In this document: positions 1 through 8,147 of the stretch, in pieces
Position numbering within the stretch: the first letter of the stretch is position 1
Layout of the letters: each line of letters opens with the position of its first letter
NCBI GenBank assembly: GCA_028284235.1
Contig: JANQSC010000048.1
Location: forward strand, 1-64,000
DNA length: 64,000 nt
Reading direction: 5' to 3'
DNA from: Opitutaceae bacterium
GTDB lineage: Bacteria; Verrucomicrobiota; Verrucomicrobiia; Opitutales; Opitutaceae
Notes under the pieces: model-generated
What the model was told of the DNA's origin: nothing
Databases searched by the model: none
The model's input: the letters and a program-made list of their open reading frames with translations, nothing else
Made by a program: the position numbers and the translations under genes

Positions 1-66
1 AGCGGCCAGACCTAAACCGACATGGCCGCTCGGAGATCGGCCGCTACCACTTTCTTCTGCAATTCG

Positions 67-136
67 AATCATGCTCCCCGATTCATCGGGGATCCTGCGA
101 GCGACCGAGTGTAGCGAGGGAGCGCATCCTGTTAAA
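67..136 (+). repeat. Intergenic palindromic repeat R1, copy 1
   Basis: First of a dispersed family. It begins AATCATG, has a CCCCGATTCATCGGGG hairpin, then GATCCTGCGAGCG and ends GCGCATCCTGTTAAA, 16 bases before the stop of the minus-strand gene that follows. Upstream bases 33-50 carry a GGCCGCTACCA flank that recurs before copies at 1890 and 3662. It sits just past the 3' end of a gene, so a role in 3'-end structure is possible. Confidence 0.8.
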
Positions 137-151
137 ATTACCTCGATCCAG

Positions 152-592
152 TCATTCCTCGACCGTTGCCCAGCATTGGATTTCGGCTTCTGTATCCGGA
201 TTGTAGATATAGTTGAGTCCGGTGAAGCCGTGTCCGCCGAACTGATTGGCGAGTTTGTCGGTCATCTGGTACTTCAGGGCGGCGACCGCGCGTTCTCCCT
301 CTTTGTCCACGAATCGGATATCTAGGGAATTGGCCATTCCGAGAATATATATTTGGAAGTCGCCTAGGACCAATCGTTCGGGCTCGCGTCCGATTTCCGC
401 GATCGGTGTTCCTGGCGGATAGCTCGTAACCGGGATCGAATATACGATTTCTTCCTCGGTCGTCACTTTCCCGGCGATCGTTGAATCCCGATAGTAGAAG
501 TGAATTTCGATGTTGTGGATCGTGGGTGTCGCCGCGGAAGCGAGGGTTGAGATAGCGGCAACGAGGGGGAGCAGGTATTTCAGAGGGAGCAT
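152..592 (-). CDS. Hypothetical secreted protein
   Basis: I do not recognise this 146-residue protein. Residues 1-20 form a clear Sec signal peptide (basic start MLPLK, hydrophobic core, ASA before the predicted cleavage), so export to the periplasm or outside is likely. The mature part alternates polar and hydrophobic residues (EIHFYYRD, EEIVYSIPV, RLVLGDFQIYIL) as in a beta-rich fold, and has one cysteine near the C-terminus. It lies alone between R1 repeats; the next gene on the same strand is about 180 bases upstream, separated by a repeat copy. The start is the only Met giving a full signal peptide. No catalytic motif is visible. Confidence 0.65.
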   Translation of the reverse strand: MLPLKYLLPLVAAISTLASAATPTIHNIEIHFYYRDSTIAGKVTTEEEIVYSIPVTSYPPGTPIAEIGREPERLVLGDFQIYILGMANSLDIRFVDKEGERAVAALKYQMTDKLANQFGGHGFTGLNYIYNPDTEAEIQCWATVEE

Positions 593-677
593 GTTATACT
601 CATTCGCAAAGGTTTGTTGAACGGATGCGGGAAATGTTTGAAGACGCGGCTCGCCGGGCCGTCGAGCCCTACCTTTG

Positions 678-754
678 AATCATGCTCCCCGACTTGCCTG
701 CAGTGAGCTTGTCGAACTGTCGGGGATCCTGTGAGCGCAGCGCATCCTGTTAAA
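678..754 (+). repeat. Intergenic palindromic repeat R1, copy 2
   Basis: The same AATCATG...GGGGATCCTG...GCGCATCCTGTTAAA skeleton as copy 1, but the hairpin loop is enlarged and holds AGTGAGCTTGTCGAACTG, close to a short motif (CTTCGACAAGCTCAG type) often seen scattered in environmental genomes. It ends 16 bases before the stop codon of the next minus-strand gene, the same spacing as copy 1. Confidence 0.75.
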
Positions 755-769
755 CCAATCCCCCCGCTC

Positions 770-1666
770 TTAATTCACATCGCGTACAGGAATAAAATTC
801 AGTTCGAACACATCGTCGGGGATCGCTTCATTGTATACCTGCGTATCAAGCTCGTATATGTGAACGTAGGAAGTCATCCGATTTGGGCTTCGCTTCAATT
901 GTTTTACTTCCTCGGAAGCAAACGCAATTCCCAGCTCAACCTGCCGTTGAGCCTCGGCGTCTTTGTCTTCAAAATAGAGGGCTAATTCGTTCAGCATATC
1001 CAACTCGCGATTCAGTGAATCGACATTTCTGTTTCTCTTGATCCTAAGGATGGAACGCGAATCCGGATCGATCCAAAGCGTGAGATCGCCCGTTTCTTTA
1101 AGCGAGAGTTTTCGACATGCGATTTTCCTTACCAAATGCGCTTTTGGGGTTTGGGTGGGCACTTCTCCGAGAAGTCTGAATTGGCGTGTCGAATCCAATA
1201 AATTAAGCAGCTCTAGCGTTAGCCCCCGGTCGTACTGAAACCCATCCAGCGCGATTTCCTCGATCGATCTACGCGACGCTATTAAGCGTTCATCGAGGTA
1301 CATTTCGATAAGGCCTTCGTCGTTTCGTCGGACAATCAAATCCGAATAGAACCCAGTCGGTCTCTGTGACTTTGCTCTTAGAATAAAGCGTCCATCCGCT
1401 GCGTAGGCGAAGCGAAACGTGTCTCTCAAAATTTCGGAGCTTGGCGGGCCCGACCAATCGACCGGCTGCCCGGTATCCCCGCGGACATTTGTCTTCACGT
1501 ATCTCAATCGTCCCGAGCACTCGTACGATTGAAGGTCTGCATACATTTTGAGTGAGGTCTCTAGCAACGCTCTCCCCGAATCCGTGCTCGCGGAAAGCTC
1601 GCCTATCGAAAACAGAAACAGAAGCAGCCCGACAAACCTCGTTGCATACAGTCTTGGAACACCCAT
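770..1666 (-). CDS. Secreted LolA-like/DUF2092-type periplasmic protein
   Basis: A 298-residue protein with an N-terminal signal peptide (about residues 1-27, ending SAS). The mature start (ALLETSLKMYADLQSYECSGRL) resembles the opening helix and first strand of LolA-like or DUF2092 periplasmic proteins, where a helix with a 'Y.dl.sy' motif leads into a half beta-barrel. Later segments (DTFRFAYAADGRFILRAKS, DLTLWIDPDSRSILRIKRN) fit the strand and 'W.D..s..l.r' patterns of such folds. There is no lipobox and no lolB neighbour, so it is unlikely to be the housekeeping LolA. The family assignment is inferred from motif shape only; a lipid- or hydrophobe-binding role would follow from the fold. 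Confidence 0.6.
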   Translation of the reverse strand: MGVPRLYATRFVGLLLFLFSIGELSASTDSGRALLETSLKMYADLQSYECSGRLRYVKTNVRGDTGQPVDWSGPPSSEILRDTFRFAYAADGRFILRAKSQRPTGFYSDLIVRRNDEGLIEMYLDERLIASRRSIEEIALDGFQYDRGLTLELLNLLDSTRQFRLLGEVPTQTPKAHLVRKIACRKLSLKETGDLTLWIDPDSRSILRIKRNRNVDSLNRELDMLNELALYFEDKDAEAQRQVELGIAFASEEVKQLKRSPNRMTSYVHIYELDTQVYNEAIPDDVFELNFIPVRDVN

Positions 1667-2022
1667 CTCTTTAAACTAGTGCTTGGGCCGAATCGAAACG
1701 AGTCGAAAATCGGATCAGTGATTTATGATGGCACAGGAGCCCGAAAGGCGGGATTCCGAGGTAGGGACCGATCTCGTCAAAGACCCCGACAAACTCGGTG
1801 GCTGCCAGGCGGTCCGGACACGGGGATACCGGTCAAGCGACGCGGCTCGCTCGGCGATCGAGCCCTACCTTATTCGGCCGCTACCAACGAATCATGTTCC
1901 CCGACTCGTCGGGGATCCTGCGAGCGACCGAGCAGAGCAAGGGAGCGCATCTTGTTAAACTAAACGAAATTTCGTAGAACCCTTATTATCGATCGCTGTC
2001 GAACCTAGAATCCCCTTGATGT
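1667..2022. other. Gene-free interval with mosaic repeats
   Basis: Between the divergent LolA-like and HAF genes. It holds the module GTCAAAGACCCCGAC...TCGGTGGC at 1777-1802 (seen again near 22205-22235), a GACGCGGCTCGCTCGGCGATCGAGCCCTACC module at 1839-1869 (again at 3612-3642) and R1 copy 3. No convincing small ORF or promoter was found. Confidence 0.6.
1890..1959 (+). repeat. Intergenic palindromic repeat R1, copy 3
   Basis: AATCATG, a CCCCGACTCGTCGGGG hairpin, GATCCTGCGAGCG, then GCGCATCTTGTTAAA (one change from the usual terminal block). It is nearly identical to copy 4 in the hairpin and shares its left flank. Confidence 0.8.
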
Positions 2023-3504
2023 ATGAGGTTCCTCCCCGAATCCCGAACTTTGCCTCGGATAGGCAGTCGTGACCCGCGATTGATCCCCCGTCGAAACTGT
2101 TTTCGAGCAGCGCTCGGTCTCATCGCAAAGGCCGTGCTCGTTTTCGGTTTCATGATTCCTGTTGATGCATTGGCCCAACGCTTCAACGTCCTGAGTGGTG
2201 GCTCCGATGGGGGTGATTCGGTTTATTTTACCGCAGCTTCGGGCGTGTCGAACCAGGGAGTCGTTGTGGGGGATGGAGCGCCGCGAAACGGCTTGCTCTG
2301 GGAGTTGGAGCCGAAATCGACGTTCATTTGGCGCGAAGGCAGTGGGTTCGAAGTCATTTTCAAGCCGGACACGGTGGGGCTTGGGTACGTGCTTCAAAGC
2401 GTCTCCAGCGACGGTTCCACTTTGGTCGGAAGCTTGGGGGTGCTCAATTTCCGCGCCGCGACCGTTCAAAGCGTCGGATCGGATGACATTGAATCCGTAA
2501 ACGATCCTGACGTCGACTTGGCGAGCAGCGAGTCGTTCGCCGCGAGCTACGATGGCCAGTGGATCGCCGGATCTACGCGGGTCGCGATCGACGGTAACAT
2601 TTACGGCCGCTCCTTTTACGACCAAGCGTGGCTTTGGAGCGAAGCCGGTGGAACGGTCTGGCTGGGCTACCTGGCGGAGGCGGGTCTGGCGATTCGTCAA
2701 AGCGAGGCCTTGGCCATTTCGGCGGACGGCTCGGCCTTGGTGGGGTACTCGAATGCCTCGGCAGAAGGGGGACTCGAGGCGTTTCGCTGGTCTGCCACGA
2801 CCGGGATGATCGGTTTGGGTGATTTCGCCGGTGGAACGGTAAATTCTCGGGCCTACGATATTTCGGCGAGCGGAAATGCGATCGTCGGTTATGGGGAGTC
2901 CGAGAGTGGGATGGAAGCCGCCCTTTGGCTGGATGGAGGCGGTATTCAAAATTTGGGTGTGACTGAAGGAGGGCATCGCATGGAGATCGCCAATGCGACG
3001 AGCCAGGATGGCGCCATCATCGTCGGACATGGGCGGATCGAAGAAGACTGGACGGCGATGATTTGGACCAATGGAAGCGGACTACGCTTGCTCGCCGATT
3101 TGGTCGAAAGCGAGTTGCCGGAGATTGATCTCCAAGGCTGGAAGCTTCGCGAAACAATCGATATCTCCGACAATGGCCGCTATATTGTCGGGAGAGGAGT
3201 CGATCCCGATGACGATGAGGGCTCGTGGCGTCTCGACCTAGGGGCGGATTTCTGGAGCGATCTCTATACACCAAACGCTTCAGTAAACCTTTCCCTCGAG
3301 CTAGTTGAGCGTACTGCGGAAGCGGATTCAATTCGTATTAATCCTGATGATACAAGAGAAGTGGTTTTGGAGTCGTCCAGCAATCTTCAGGATTGGGACG
3401 AGATCGACGCGCTCTTCCTCTACCAGGGCCTTGCTAGGCAGGTTTTGGTAGACGCGCCGGCAAGCGAAGGAGCGATTTTCTACAGGTTGAGATCTCCCGA
3501 TTAG
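2023..3504 (+). CDS. Secreted HAF-repeat protein
   Basis: A 493-residue exported protein. A basic stretch (residues 1-28) precedes a hydrophobic core and a likely cleavage after ALA at about residue 51; there is no later Met that would give a shorter signal peptide. The body holds repeated HAF-family units of about 45-50 residues: strands 'W....G...LG.l......s.A..IS.dG..ivG' (for example ALAISADGSALVGYS and AYDISASGNAIVGYG), a pattern of predicted extracellular propeller-like proteins. The last 60 residues form a tail (LESSSNLQDW ... FYRL) that resembles the tail of the next gene product. No enzymatic residues are visible; a surface or binding role is inferred. It is followed 285 bases later by the RCC1 gene. 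Confidence 0.85.
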   Translation: MRFLPESRTLPRIGSRDPRLIPRRNCFRAALGLIAKAVLVFGFMIPVDALAQRFNVLSGGSDGGDSVYFTAASGVSNQGVVVGDGAPRNGLLWELEPKSTFIWREGSGFEVIFKPDTVGLGYVLQSVSSDGSTLVGSLGVLNFRAATVQSVGSDDIESVNDPDVDLASSESFAASYDGQWIAGSTRVAIDGNIYGRSFYDQAWLWSEAGGTVWLGYLAEAGLAIRQSEALAISADGSALVGYSNASAEGGLEAFRWSATTGMIGLGDFAGGTVNSRAYDISASGNAIVGYGESESGMEAALWLDGGGIQNLGVTEGGHRMEIANATSQDGAIIVGHGRIEEDWTAMIWTNGSGLRLLADLVESELPEIDLQGWKLRETIDISDNGRYIVGRGVDPDDDEGSWRLDLGADFWSDLYTPNASVNLSLELVERTAEADSIRINPDDTREVVLESSSNLQDWDEIDALFLYQGLARQVLVDAPASEGAIFYRLRSPD

Positions 3505-3566
3505 ATGGAAGGATGGGGAGACGGAGAGATGGGGAGAAAGAGAGATGGAGCGGTTGATTTGCGAAT

Positions 3567-3592
3567 GTAGGGGCGTTGCTCGCGACGCCCGC
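3567..3592 (+). repeat. Half-copy of repeat R3
   Basis: A 26-base element, GTAGGGGCGTTGCTCGCGAC followed by GCCCGC, identical to the left arm of the inverted pair at 5130-5205. It is preceded at 3503-3548 by purine-rich low-complexity sequence (GATGGGGAGACGGAGAGATG type) that recurs near 11990, 17016 and 25700. Confidence 0.75.
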
Positions 3593-3661
3593 GTATATCG
3601 AATTCAACCGACGCGGCTCGCTCGGCGATCGAGCCCCTACCTGATTCGGCCGCTACCATCG

Positions 3662-3715
3662 AATCATGTTCCCCGACTCGTCGGGGATCCTGCGAGCGCA
3701 GCGCATCCTGTTAAA
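3662..3715 (+). repeat. Intergenic palindromic repeat R1, copy 4 (compact form)
   Basis: The shortest complete copy: AATCATG, CCCCGACTCGTCGGGG hairpin, GATCCTGCGAGCGCA, GCGCATCCTGTTAAA. It lacks the GACCGAG insert of copies 1 and 3, so it probably shows the core unit of about 54 bases. It lies 75 bases upstream of the RCC1 gene. Confidence 0.8.
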
Positions 3716-3789
3716 ACATTACAATCATAGTATAGATAGTTATTGAGCATTCTCGTGCAATCCGACTAAATCGCAGCCAAAACCCCTCC

Positions 3790-5076
3790 ATGCGCTACCG
3801 ACTTTCCACTCTGATTGTCCTCTTGTGCTGCGTCTTCGTCGCAGAACCGGTTTGGGGGCAAGAGCCGATGACTTTGTACGGCGTTGGGCGGAATCACTGG
3901 GGCCAACTGGGCCAGGGGAGAACGAGTATTGACCCGTTGCCGGAGATGTTTCTTTACGACAATGTCCTGAAAGCGTCGGCGGGCACGCTCTTCAGCGCCT
4001 TCATCACCGTCGATGGCGATTTGATGGGGACGGGGCAAAACACCGATGGGCAGATGGGGGAGCATGTCGCCTTCGATTTTTTCGCCGATCCACGATTGAT
4101 CGACACGGAGGTGGTCGACCTTTCGTCCGGCGCGGCTTATATTATGTATATCAAGTCCGACGGCACGCTTTGGGGGATCGGAGGCAACAACAGCGGCGAG
4201 TTGGGCAATGGAACCACGACGCGAACCTGGGATCCGGTGCAGGTGGCCACGGACGTGATCTTCGTGTCGGCGGGCCGCCACGGCGATTCGAGCCACACGC
4301 TTTACATCACCTCCGACAATACCCTTTGGGGAATGGGGTCGAATTCCACGGGTCAGCTGGGCGACGGCGGAAGCATCCTCCCGCGGACCTCGCCCATCGA
4401 AATCGCCGATAACGTGGTGTACGCATCTTCGGGCATCGGACACACCGTTTACATAACGACCAATGGCGATCTCTACGCCATGGGGTGGAACCAATTTGGT
4501 CAGCTCGGCGACGGGACCTTCGAAACTCGGACCGAGCCGGTGATGATCGCTAGCGGCGTCACTAAGGCGAAAGCGGCCAACAATCAGAGCTACTACATCA
4601 CCAACGACGGGACCTTGTACATTACCGGCGCCAATGTTCCCGACCAAGGCCCAGAAACGGAAAATCCTGTAATTCTGGATACGAATGTCGATGATATCGA
4701 TCCCGGGTATAGCCAAGACGGGGTTTACTTGAAAAACGACCAATGGCTGAGCGTGAAGGAACAGGCATTCCGGCTGGAAGGCTATCCATCAATTTCACTC
4801 GGAGCGGAACACACCCTCTACCTGCGCGAACAGTCGTTAAACCTGACACCGATCCCGATCCGGATCGAGAAAGCGGACTCCGAAACGCTTGAGATCACGG
4901 CGGTGCCTCCAAGCTTGGAGGGCAGCTATCAACTCTACTGGAGCGACGACTTGCGCAACTGGAGTTTACATCCCGAACCGGATGGGACTTTGTCGGGGGA
5001 TTCGCTCATTTTCGAAGTTGAAAATCCGGGTAGTTCCGAATCTCAATTTTTCCGGGTGGGGGAACCGGTAGAATAG
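3790..5076 (+). CDS. Secreted RCC1-repeat beta-propeller protein
   Basis: A 428-residue exported protein with a signal peptide at about residues 1-24 (VWG-Q). It contains at least five RCC1 blade motifs of the form 'G.N..GQLG.G': YGVGRNHWGQLGQG (30-43), MGTGQNTDGQMGE (79-91), WGIGGNNSGELGNGT (128-142), WGMGSNSTGQLGDGG (180-194) and YAMGWNQFGQLGDGT (about 232-246), plus one degenerate blade near 276, with spacing of about 50 residues as expected of RCC1. Such propellers are usually binding scaffolds. The C-terminal 75 residues (YQLYWSDDLRNW ... FFRV) form a tail module also seen, more divergently, in the preceding gene. Ligand unknown; a surface-exposed role is inferred. Confidence 0.9.
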   Translation: MRYRLSTLIVLLCCVFVAEPVWGQEPMTLYGVGRNHWGQLGQGRTSIDPLPEMFLYDNVLKASAGTLFSAFITVDGDLMGTGQNTDGQMGEHVAFDFFADPRLIDTEVVDLSSGAAYIMYIKSDGTLWGIGGNNSGELGNGTTTRTWDPVQVATDVIFVSAGRHGDSSHTLYITSDNTLWGMGSNSTGQLGDGGSILPRTSPIEIADNVVYASSGIGHTVYITTNGDLYAMGWNQFGQLGDGTFETRTEPVMIASGVTKAKAANNQSYYITNDGTLYITGANVPDQGPETENPVILDTNVDDIDPGYSQDGVYLKNDQWLSVKEQAFRLEGYPSISLGAEHTLYLREQSLNLTPIPIRIEKADSETLEITAVPPSLEGSYQLYWSDDLRNWSLHPEPDGTLSGDSLIFEVENPGSSESQFFRVGEPVE

Positions 5077-5129
5077 GGAGGTGAAGGTAGGGCTCGACGG
5101 CCCGGCGAGCCGAATTGTCATTGCTCGTT

Positions 5130-5205
5130 GTAGGGGCGTTGCTCGCGACGCCCGCGTTAGCATCTAAACTCAAACTGATGCGGGCGTCGCAAGCAACGCC
5201 CCTAC
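5130..5205. repeat. R3 inverted repeat, 26-base arms
   Basis: Left arm 5130-5155 and right arm 5180-5205 are reverse complements with a single mismatch (CTCGCG versus CTTGCG), around a 24-base loop. It lies downstream of the RCC1 gene, after a GTAGGGCTCGACGGCCCGGCG module at 5089-5109 that is the reverse of the one at about 650-671. It could act as a bidirectional terminator or a transcript-stabilising stem. Confidence 0.85.
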
Positions 5206-5326
5206 GTTGATTGTTCGGGTTTTTTGGACGGTCTCCCAAAGGGATGGATCAAGGGACTTGTTTAGTTGTCCAGAATTGACTATCCAATATTGACTTCTGT
5301 CTCACCCCTTTTTTCGCCCAACGATA

Positions 5327-6784
5327 ATGAAAATTCAGTACCTCATCTGCAAACCCACGCATTGGCGTCTCGCCGTTTCCATCCTACTATTTCTATCCGC
5401 TGCCTTTGGGGCGCATCACGAATCGCCCGTCGCGCTCACAGATCCGATTGAGCCAAAAATTGAAAAGGGTGAGATCGTTGTCGCTGTGGAAAAGCGCTTT
5501 CGACTGCCGCGATTGGAGGATATGAGTACGGGCGGGGCCACTACAAATGCGCACGCCCGGATTCAATACCTCCTTCCAGTTGGCGATGGATCCGGCCGCG
5601 TGGCCATTAACGATCTTCGAGGGTCGCTGTATATGGCGGACGCCGATGATACGGAGGCGCAATTGTACCTCAATCTTCGCGACTACCCAATTGCCTTCGA
5701 CAACTCCCCCATGCCCAATGAATGTGGCTTTCTCGGTTTTGCGTTTCACCCAGACTTTTCTGCCAAAGGGCGGCCCGGTTACGGGAAATTTTATACGGCT
5801 TTCAGCGCGCGAACCGGATCCGGGGAAGCGACTTATTTAAAGGACGATGCGGGAAGTCATGAAAGCGTGCTCGTGGAGTGGACGGCCACGGATCCGGCCG
5901 CCGTTTCGTTTGAGGGAACGTATCGCGAGCTCTTTCGAATTGGCCAATTCGCGGGGAATCACAATATCGGAACACTCGCGTTCAATCCAAACGCCAAGAG
6001 GAACTCGCCCGATTATGGGAACTTGTACTTCTGTCTGGGTGACGGCGGGGGAGGATTTGATCCCAAGAGCTATGGCCAATCGCTGGAAGTCCCCCACGGC
6101 GCGATCCTCAGAATCGATCCACTTGGACGGTCGGATGGGCGACCGTATGGGATTCCCAATGACAATCCCTTTGTTTCGCATCCAAATGCCGCTCCCGAAA
6201 TTTGGGCGTACGGCCTGCGACACCCGCAACAGTTTTCGTGGGACAAAAGCGGGCGGATGTTTATTTGCGATATTGGACAGAGACAGATCGAGGAGGTCAA
6301 TATAGGTGTGCGTGGCGGAAATTTTGGCTGGCGCATTCGAGAAGGCACGTTTGCGACCGGATTTGAAGTCGAAGGAATAGAAGTTGGTCCCGTGTATGAT
6401 TTGCCGTACGACGGTCCAGAGACCTTTATCGATCCCGTTGCTCAGTACGACCATGATGAGGGGAGAGCCGTTGGTGGCGGGTTCGCTTACGAGGGTAAGA
6501 AAATTGGGGCTCTAAAAGGGAAATTCGTCTTCTCGGATATTGTAGCCGGCAGGCTGTTCTATATTGATATGAAAAATTTGGAGCCGGGTAAGCCAGCGGA
6601 GATAAAGGAGTTGCGTCTGCAATTCGACGGAAAAGAGCAGAAACTAGTCGACGTAGCGGGGCATCCAAATACCTATCACCCCGGACTGAGAGCCGACTCT
6701 CGACTCGGGATCGACGAGGACAAGGAACTGTACGTGCTCACCAAGGGCGACGGCTGGGTGCGGAAACTGGTTTCCGCGGATTAG
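5327..6784 (+). CDS. Secreted PQQ-type glucose/sorbosone dehydrogenase-like protein
   Basis: A 485-residue six-bladed beta-propeller of the glucose/sorbosone dehydrogenase (GSDH) family, which oxidises aldoses with pyrroloquinoline quinone outside the cytoplasm. A signal peptide covers about residues 1-29. Family hallmarks are GFLGFAFHPDF (134-144, with the His expected near PQQ), NHN at 211-213, LPDG-type region replaced by CLGDGGGGFD (237-245), AYGLRHPQQFSWD (294-306, conserved Arg-His) and GNFGWRIREG (331-340). It stands as a single gene. Whether PQQ is really bound cannot be shown here, since many secreted homologues have lost activity; no PQQ synthesis genes are in the window. Confidence 0.88.
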   Translation: MKIQYLICKPTHWRLAVSILLFLSAAFGAHHESPVALTDPIEPKIEKGEIVVAVEKRFRLPRLEDMSTGGATTNAHARIQYLLPVGDGSGRVAINDLRGSLYMADADDTEAQLYLNLRDYPIAFDNSPMPNECGFLGFAFHPDFSAKGRPGYGKFYTAFSARTGSGEATYLKDDAGSHESVLVEWTATDPAAVSFEGTYRELFRIGQFAGNHNIGTLAFNPNAKRNSPDYGNLYFCLGDGGGGFDPKSYGQSLEVPHGAILRIDPLGRSDGRPYGIPNDNPFVSHPNAAPEIWAYGLRHPQQFSWDKSGRMFICDIGQRQIEEVNIGVRGGNFGWRIREGTFATGFEVEGIEVGPVYDLPYDGPETFIDPVAQYDHDEGRAVGGGFAYEGKKIGALKGKFVFSDIVAGRLFYIDMKNLEPGKPAEIKELRLQFDGKEQKLVDVAGHPNTYHPGLRADSRLGIDEDKELYVLTKGDGWVRKLVSAD

Positions 6785-7148
6785 GTTGATTTATGCCTGC
6801 TTGTTTTGTTTTTCCCACAGATCACTCAGATATTCACAGATGGGAACGAGCGGTGTGGATCCCTTTCGCGTTTACGCGAAAAAGCAAAGACTTCTCGCGA
6901 TGCTCGGACAAGGATCCCGATCATTGCCCGAGCAAAGCTCGAATCTTAGCAATCCGGACCTTGGCCGAATGGGATCCATCGAGTGCAATCAGATCATGTT
7001 CTCCGATAGTTCGACGGGCTCACTACAGGCTAGGCGGGGATCCTGCAAGGAGCCTGTCTCGGCGTAGCTCGCAGAGCGAAGACGGACGCGCATCCTGTTT
7101 AAAAAAAAGTCCTGTATTGCTCGACGACCCCGGCTTGTCGGTGGCTGC
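6785..7148. other. Gene-free interval between convergent genes
   Basis: It contains a TTCGCGTTTACGCGAA hairpin (6867-6882) and a divergent R1 copy. No ORF here looks real. Confidence 0.6.
6992..7104 (+). repeat. R1 repeat, copy 5 (expanded)
   Basis: It starts ATCATGTTCTCCGA and ends GCGCATCCTGTTTAAA as other R1 copies do, but the hairpin loop is enlarged (AGTTCGACGGGCTCACTACAGG, the reverse of the copy 2 loop motif in part) and a further insert includes CGTAGCTCGCAGAGCGAAG, related to repeat R4. It therefore looks like a composite of two repeat families. Confidence 0.65.
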
Positions 7149-7418
7149 TCAAGGATTGTTGCCGACGAGTAGTCCTACGTGGCGGCCCATCAGGGCTGCG
7201 TTGACTTCGTAGTACGGCGTCCGTGGGCTTTCTCTGGCGTGGATGATGACTTCCGTCGGATTGGTCAGGGCGATGCAGCAAAACTGGTCCGCGTCCTTTT
7301 GGACGTCGATGGGCGCAAAGCGCTTGCGATGTGTCTCCTGCCACTGGTCCATGTCGCTATACAAGCCGGCCATGGTCGGATTCTGGAAGAAGTGGATGTT
7401 GCGTTTATTGTCGTTCAT
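7149..7418 (-). CDS. Hypothetical small protein
   Basis: An 89-residue soluble protein that I do not recognise. It has no signal peptide or membrane segment. The centre (DADQFCCIALTNPTEVIIHARESP) reads like two beta-strands joined by a turn with a Cys pair. Amino-acid composition is normal for a real protein. It is alone on the minus strand, with its 3' end next to an R1 repeat. The start Met at 7418 is the first in the frame and there is no strong Shine-Dalgarno. Moderately confident that it is coding. Confidence 0.5.
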   Translation of the reverse strand: MNDNKRNIHFFQNPTMAGLYSDMDQWQETHRKRFAPIDVQKDADQFCCIALTNPTEVIIHARESPRTPYYEVNAALMGRHVGLLVGNNP

Positions 7419-7628
7419 GGAGGGGTAGGGGTGAGCCCTTTTAGTTAAGGTTCGAGCCTTCGCTCGATTTCAATCCTTAGTGACACCATTAAATTGCCGA
7501 TAATTTCAGTTGGGTGTGTGGAGTCGATAACCTGGCTGGATTCTACTCCTTAGCTGTCCGTGCTCAGATGCTCGATTAGTTATAGTTACAAAATTAACTA
7601 TGTCTAGAACCGTACCCTTATTCACCGG

Positions 7629-7763
7629 TTAAGTCTTTTTTTTTAGCAAGCCGTTGATCTTCAGCCACTCTGCAATAATAAGACGAGTCATAATCAAAGC
7701 TCCCAAGACGTAGGAGCCGAGTAGGGCGAAGAAGGATAGGAGTTCTTCAAGTGGGAAATCCAT
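7629..7763 (-). CDS. Possible 44-residue single-span membrane peptide
   Basis: A short ATG frame ending in TAA. It begins MDFPLEELLSFF, continues with a hydrophobic run (about residues 7-31, ALLGSYVLGALIMTRLIIA) and ends in a basic tail (LKINGLLKKKT). The layout of acidic N-terminus, one membrane span and positive C-terminus is typical of real small membrane proteins, and the surrounding 700 bases are otherwise empty. There is no strong ribosome binding site and no neighbour giving a clue. A run of nine A near the 3' end could cause slippage. Confidence 0.4.
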   Translation of the reverse strand: MDFPLEELLSFFALLGSYVLGALIMTRLIIAEWLKINGLLKKKT

Positions 7764-8147
7764 TTGGTCACACTATGGGAAACTCGCAGGTGGTCAACTG
7801 TCGATCGTACCCCGAGTTAGGTTCTTACAGGAATCTCAATGAACCTAGAAAGTATCAAAGATACTGATATTGTGCCTTTCATTTGAAATTTGTATTTCTA
7901 TGAGATATTAAATCGCGGTCCGCAAAATCCGATCCCTTTATCTTTGAGATTCAGTGAAAGAGCAATTTAACCTTCAGCTGGTCCTTGCGTATCAGAAAAG
8001 CAATTGGATTTGATGACTTATTTCGGATCTCGGGGCTAGAGCTGTCTTTTTCCACCGATGAAACTAAAGGTCTGAATCTGTTTCTGATTTAGCTATCTTG
8101 CATCGGTTTACCATATTTGCCTCCACTATTAGAAAGATCATGAGGCT
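7764..8147. other. AT-rich gene-free interval
   Basis: About 380 bases, clearly more AT-rich than the flanking genes. I found no ORF, repeat or strong hairpin. It lies downstream of the 393-residue gene and upstream of the putative small membrane peptide on the same strand, so it may hold that gene's promoter. Confidence 0.5.

Noticed and set aside
2005..3030. 341-codon frame antisense to the HAF gene
   Set aside because: It is fully inside a gene with clear repeat motifs on the other strand; its product is Arg/Pro-rich with no recognisable domain.
3766..4743. 325-codon frame antisense to the RCC1 gene
   Set aside because: It mirrors the regular RCC1 repeats and lacks domain motifs or a ribosome site.
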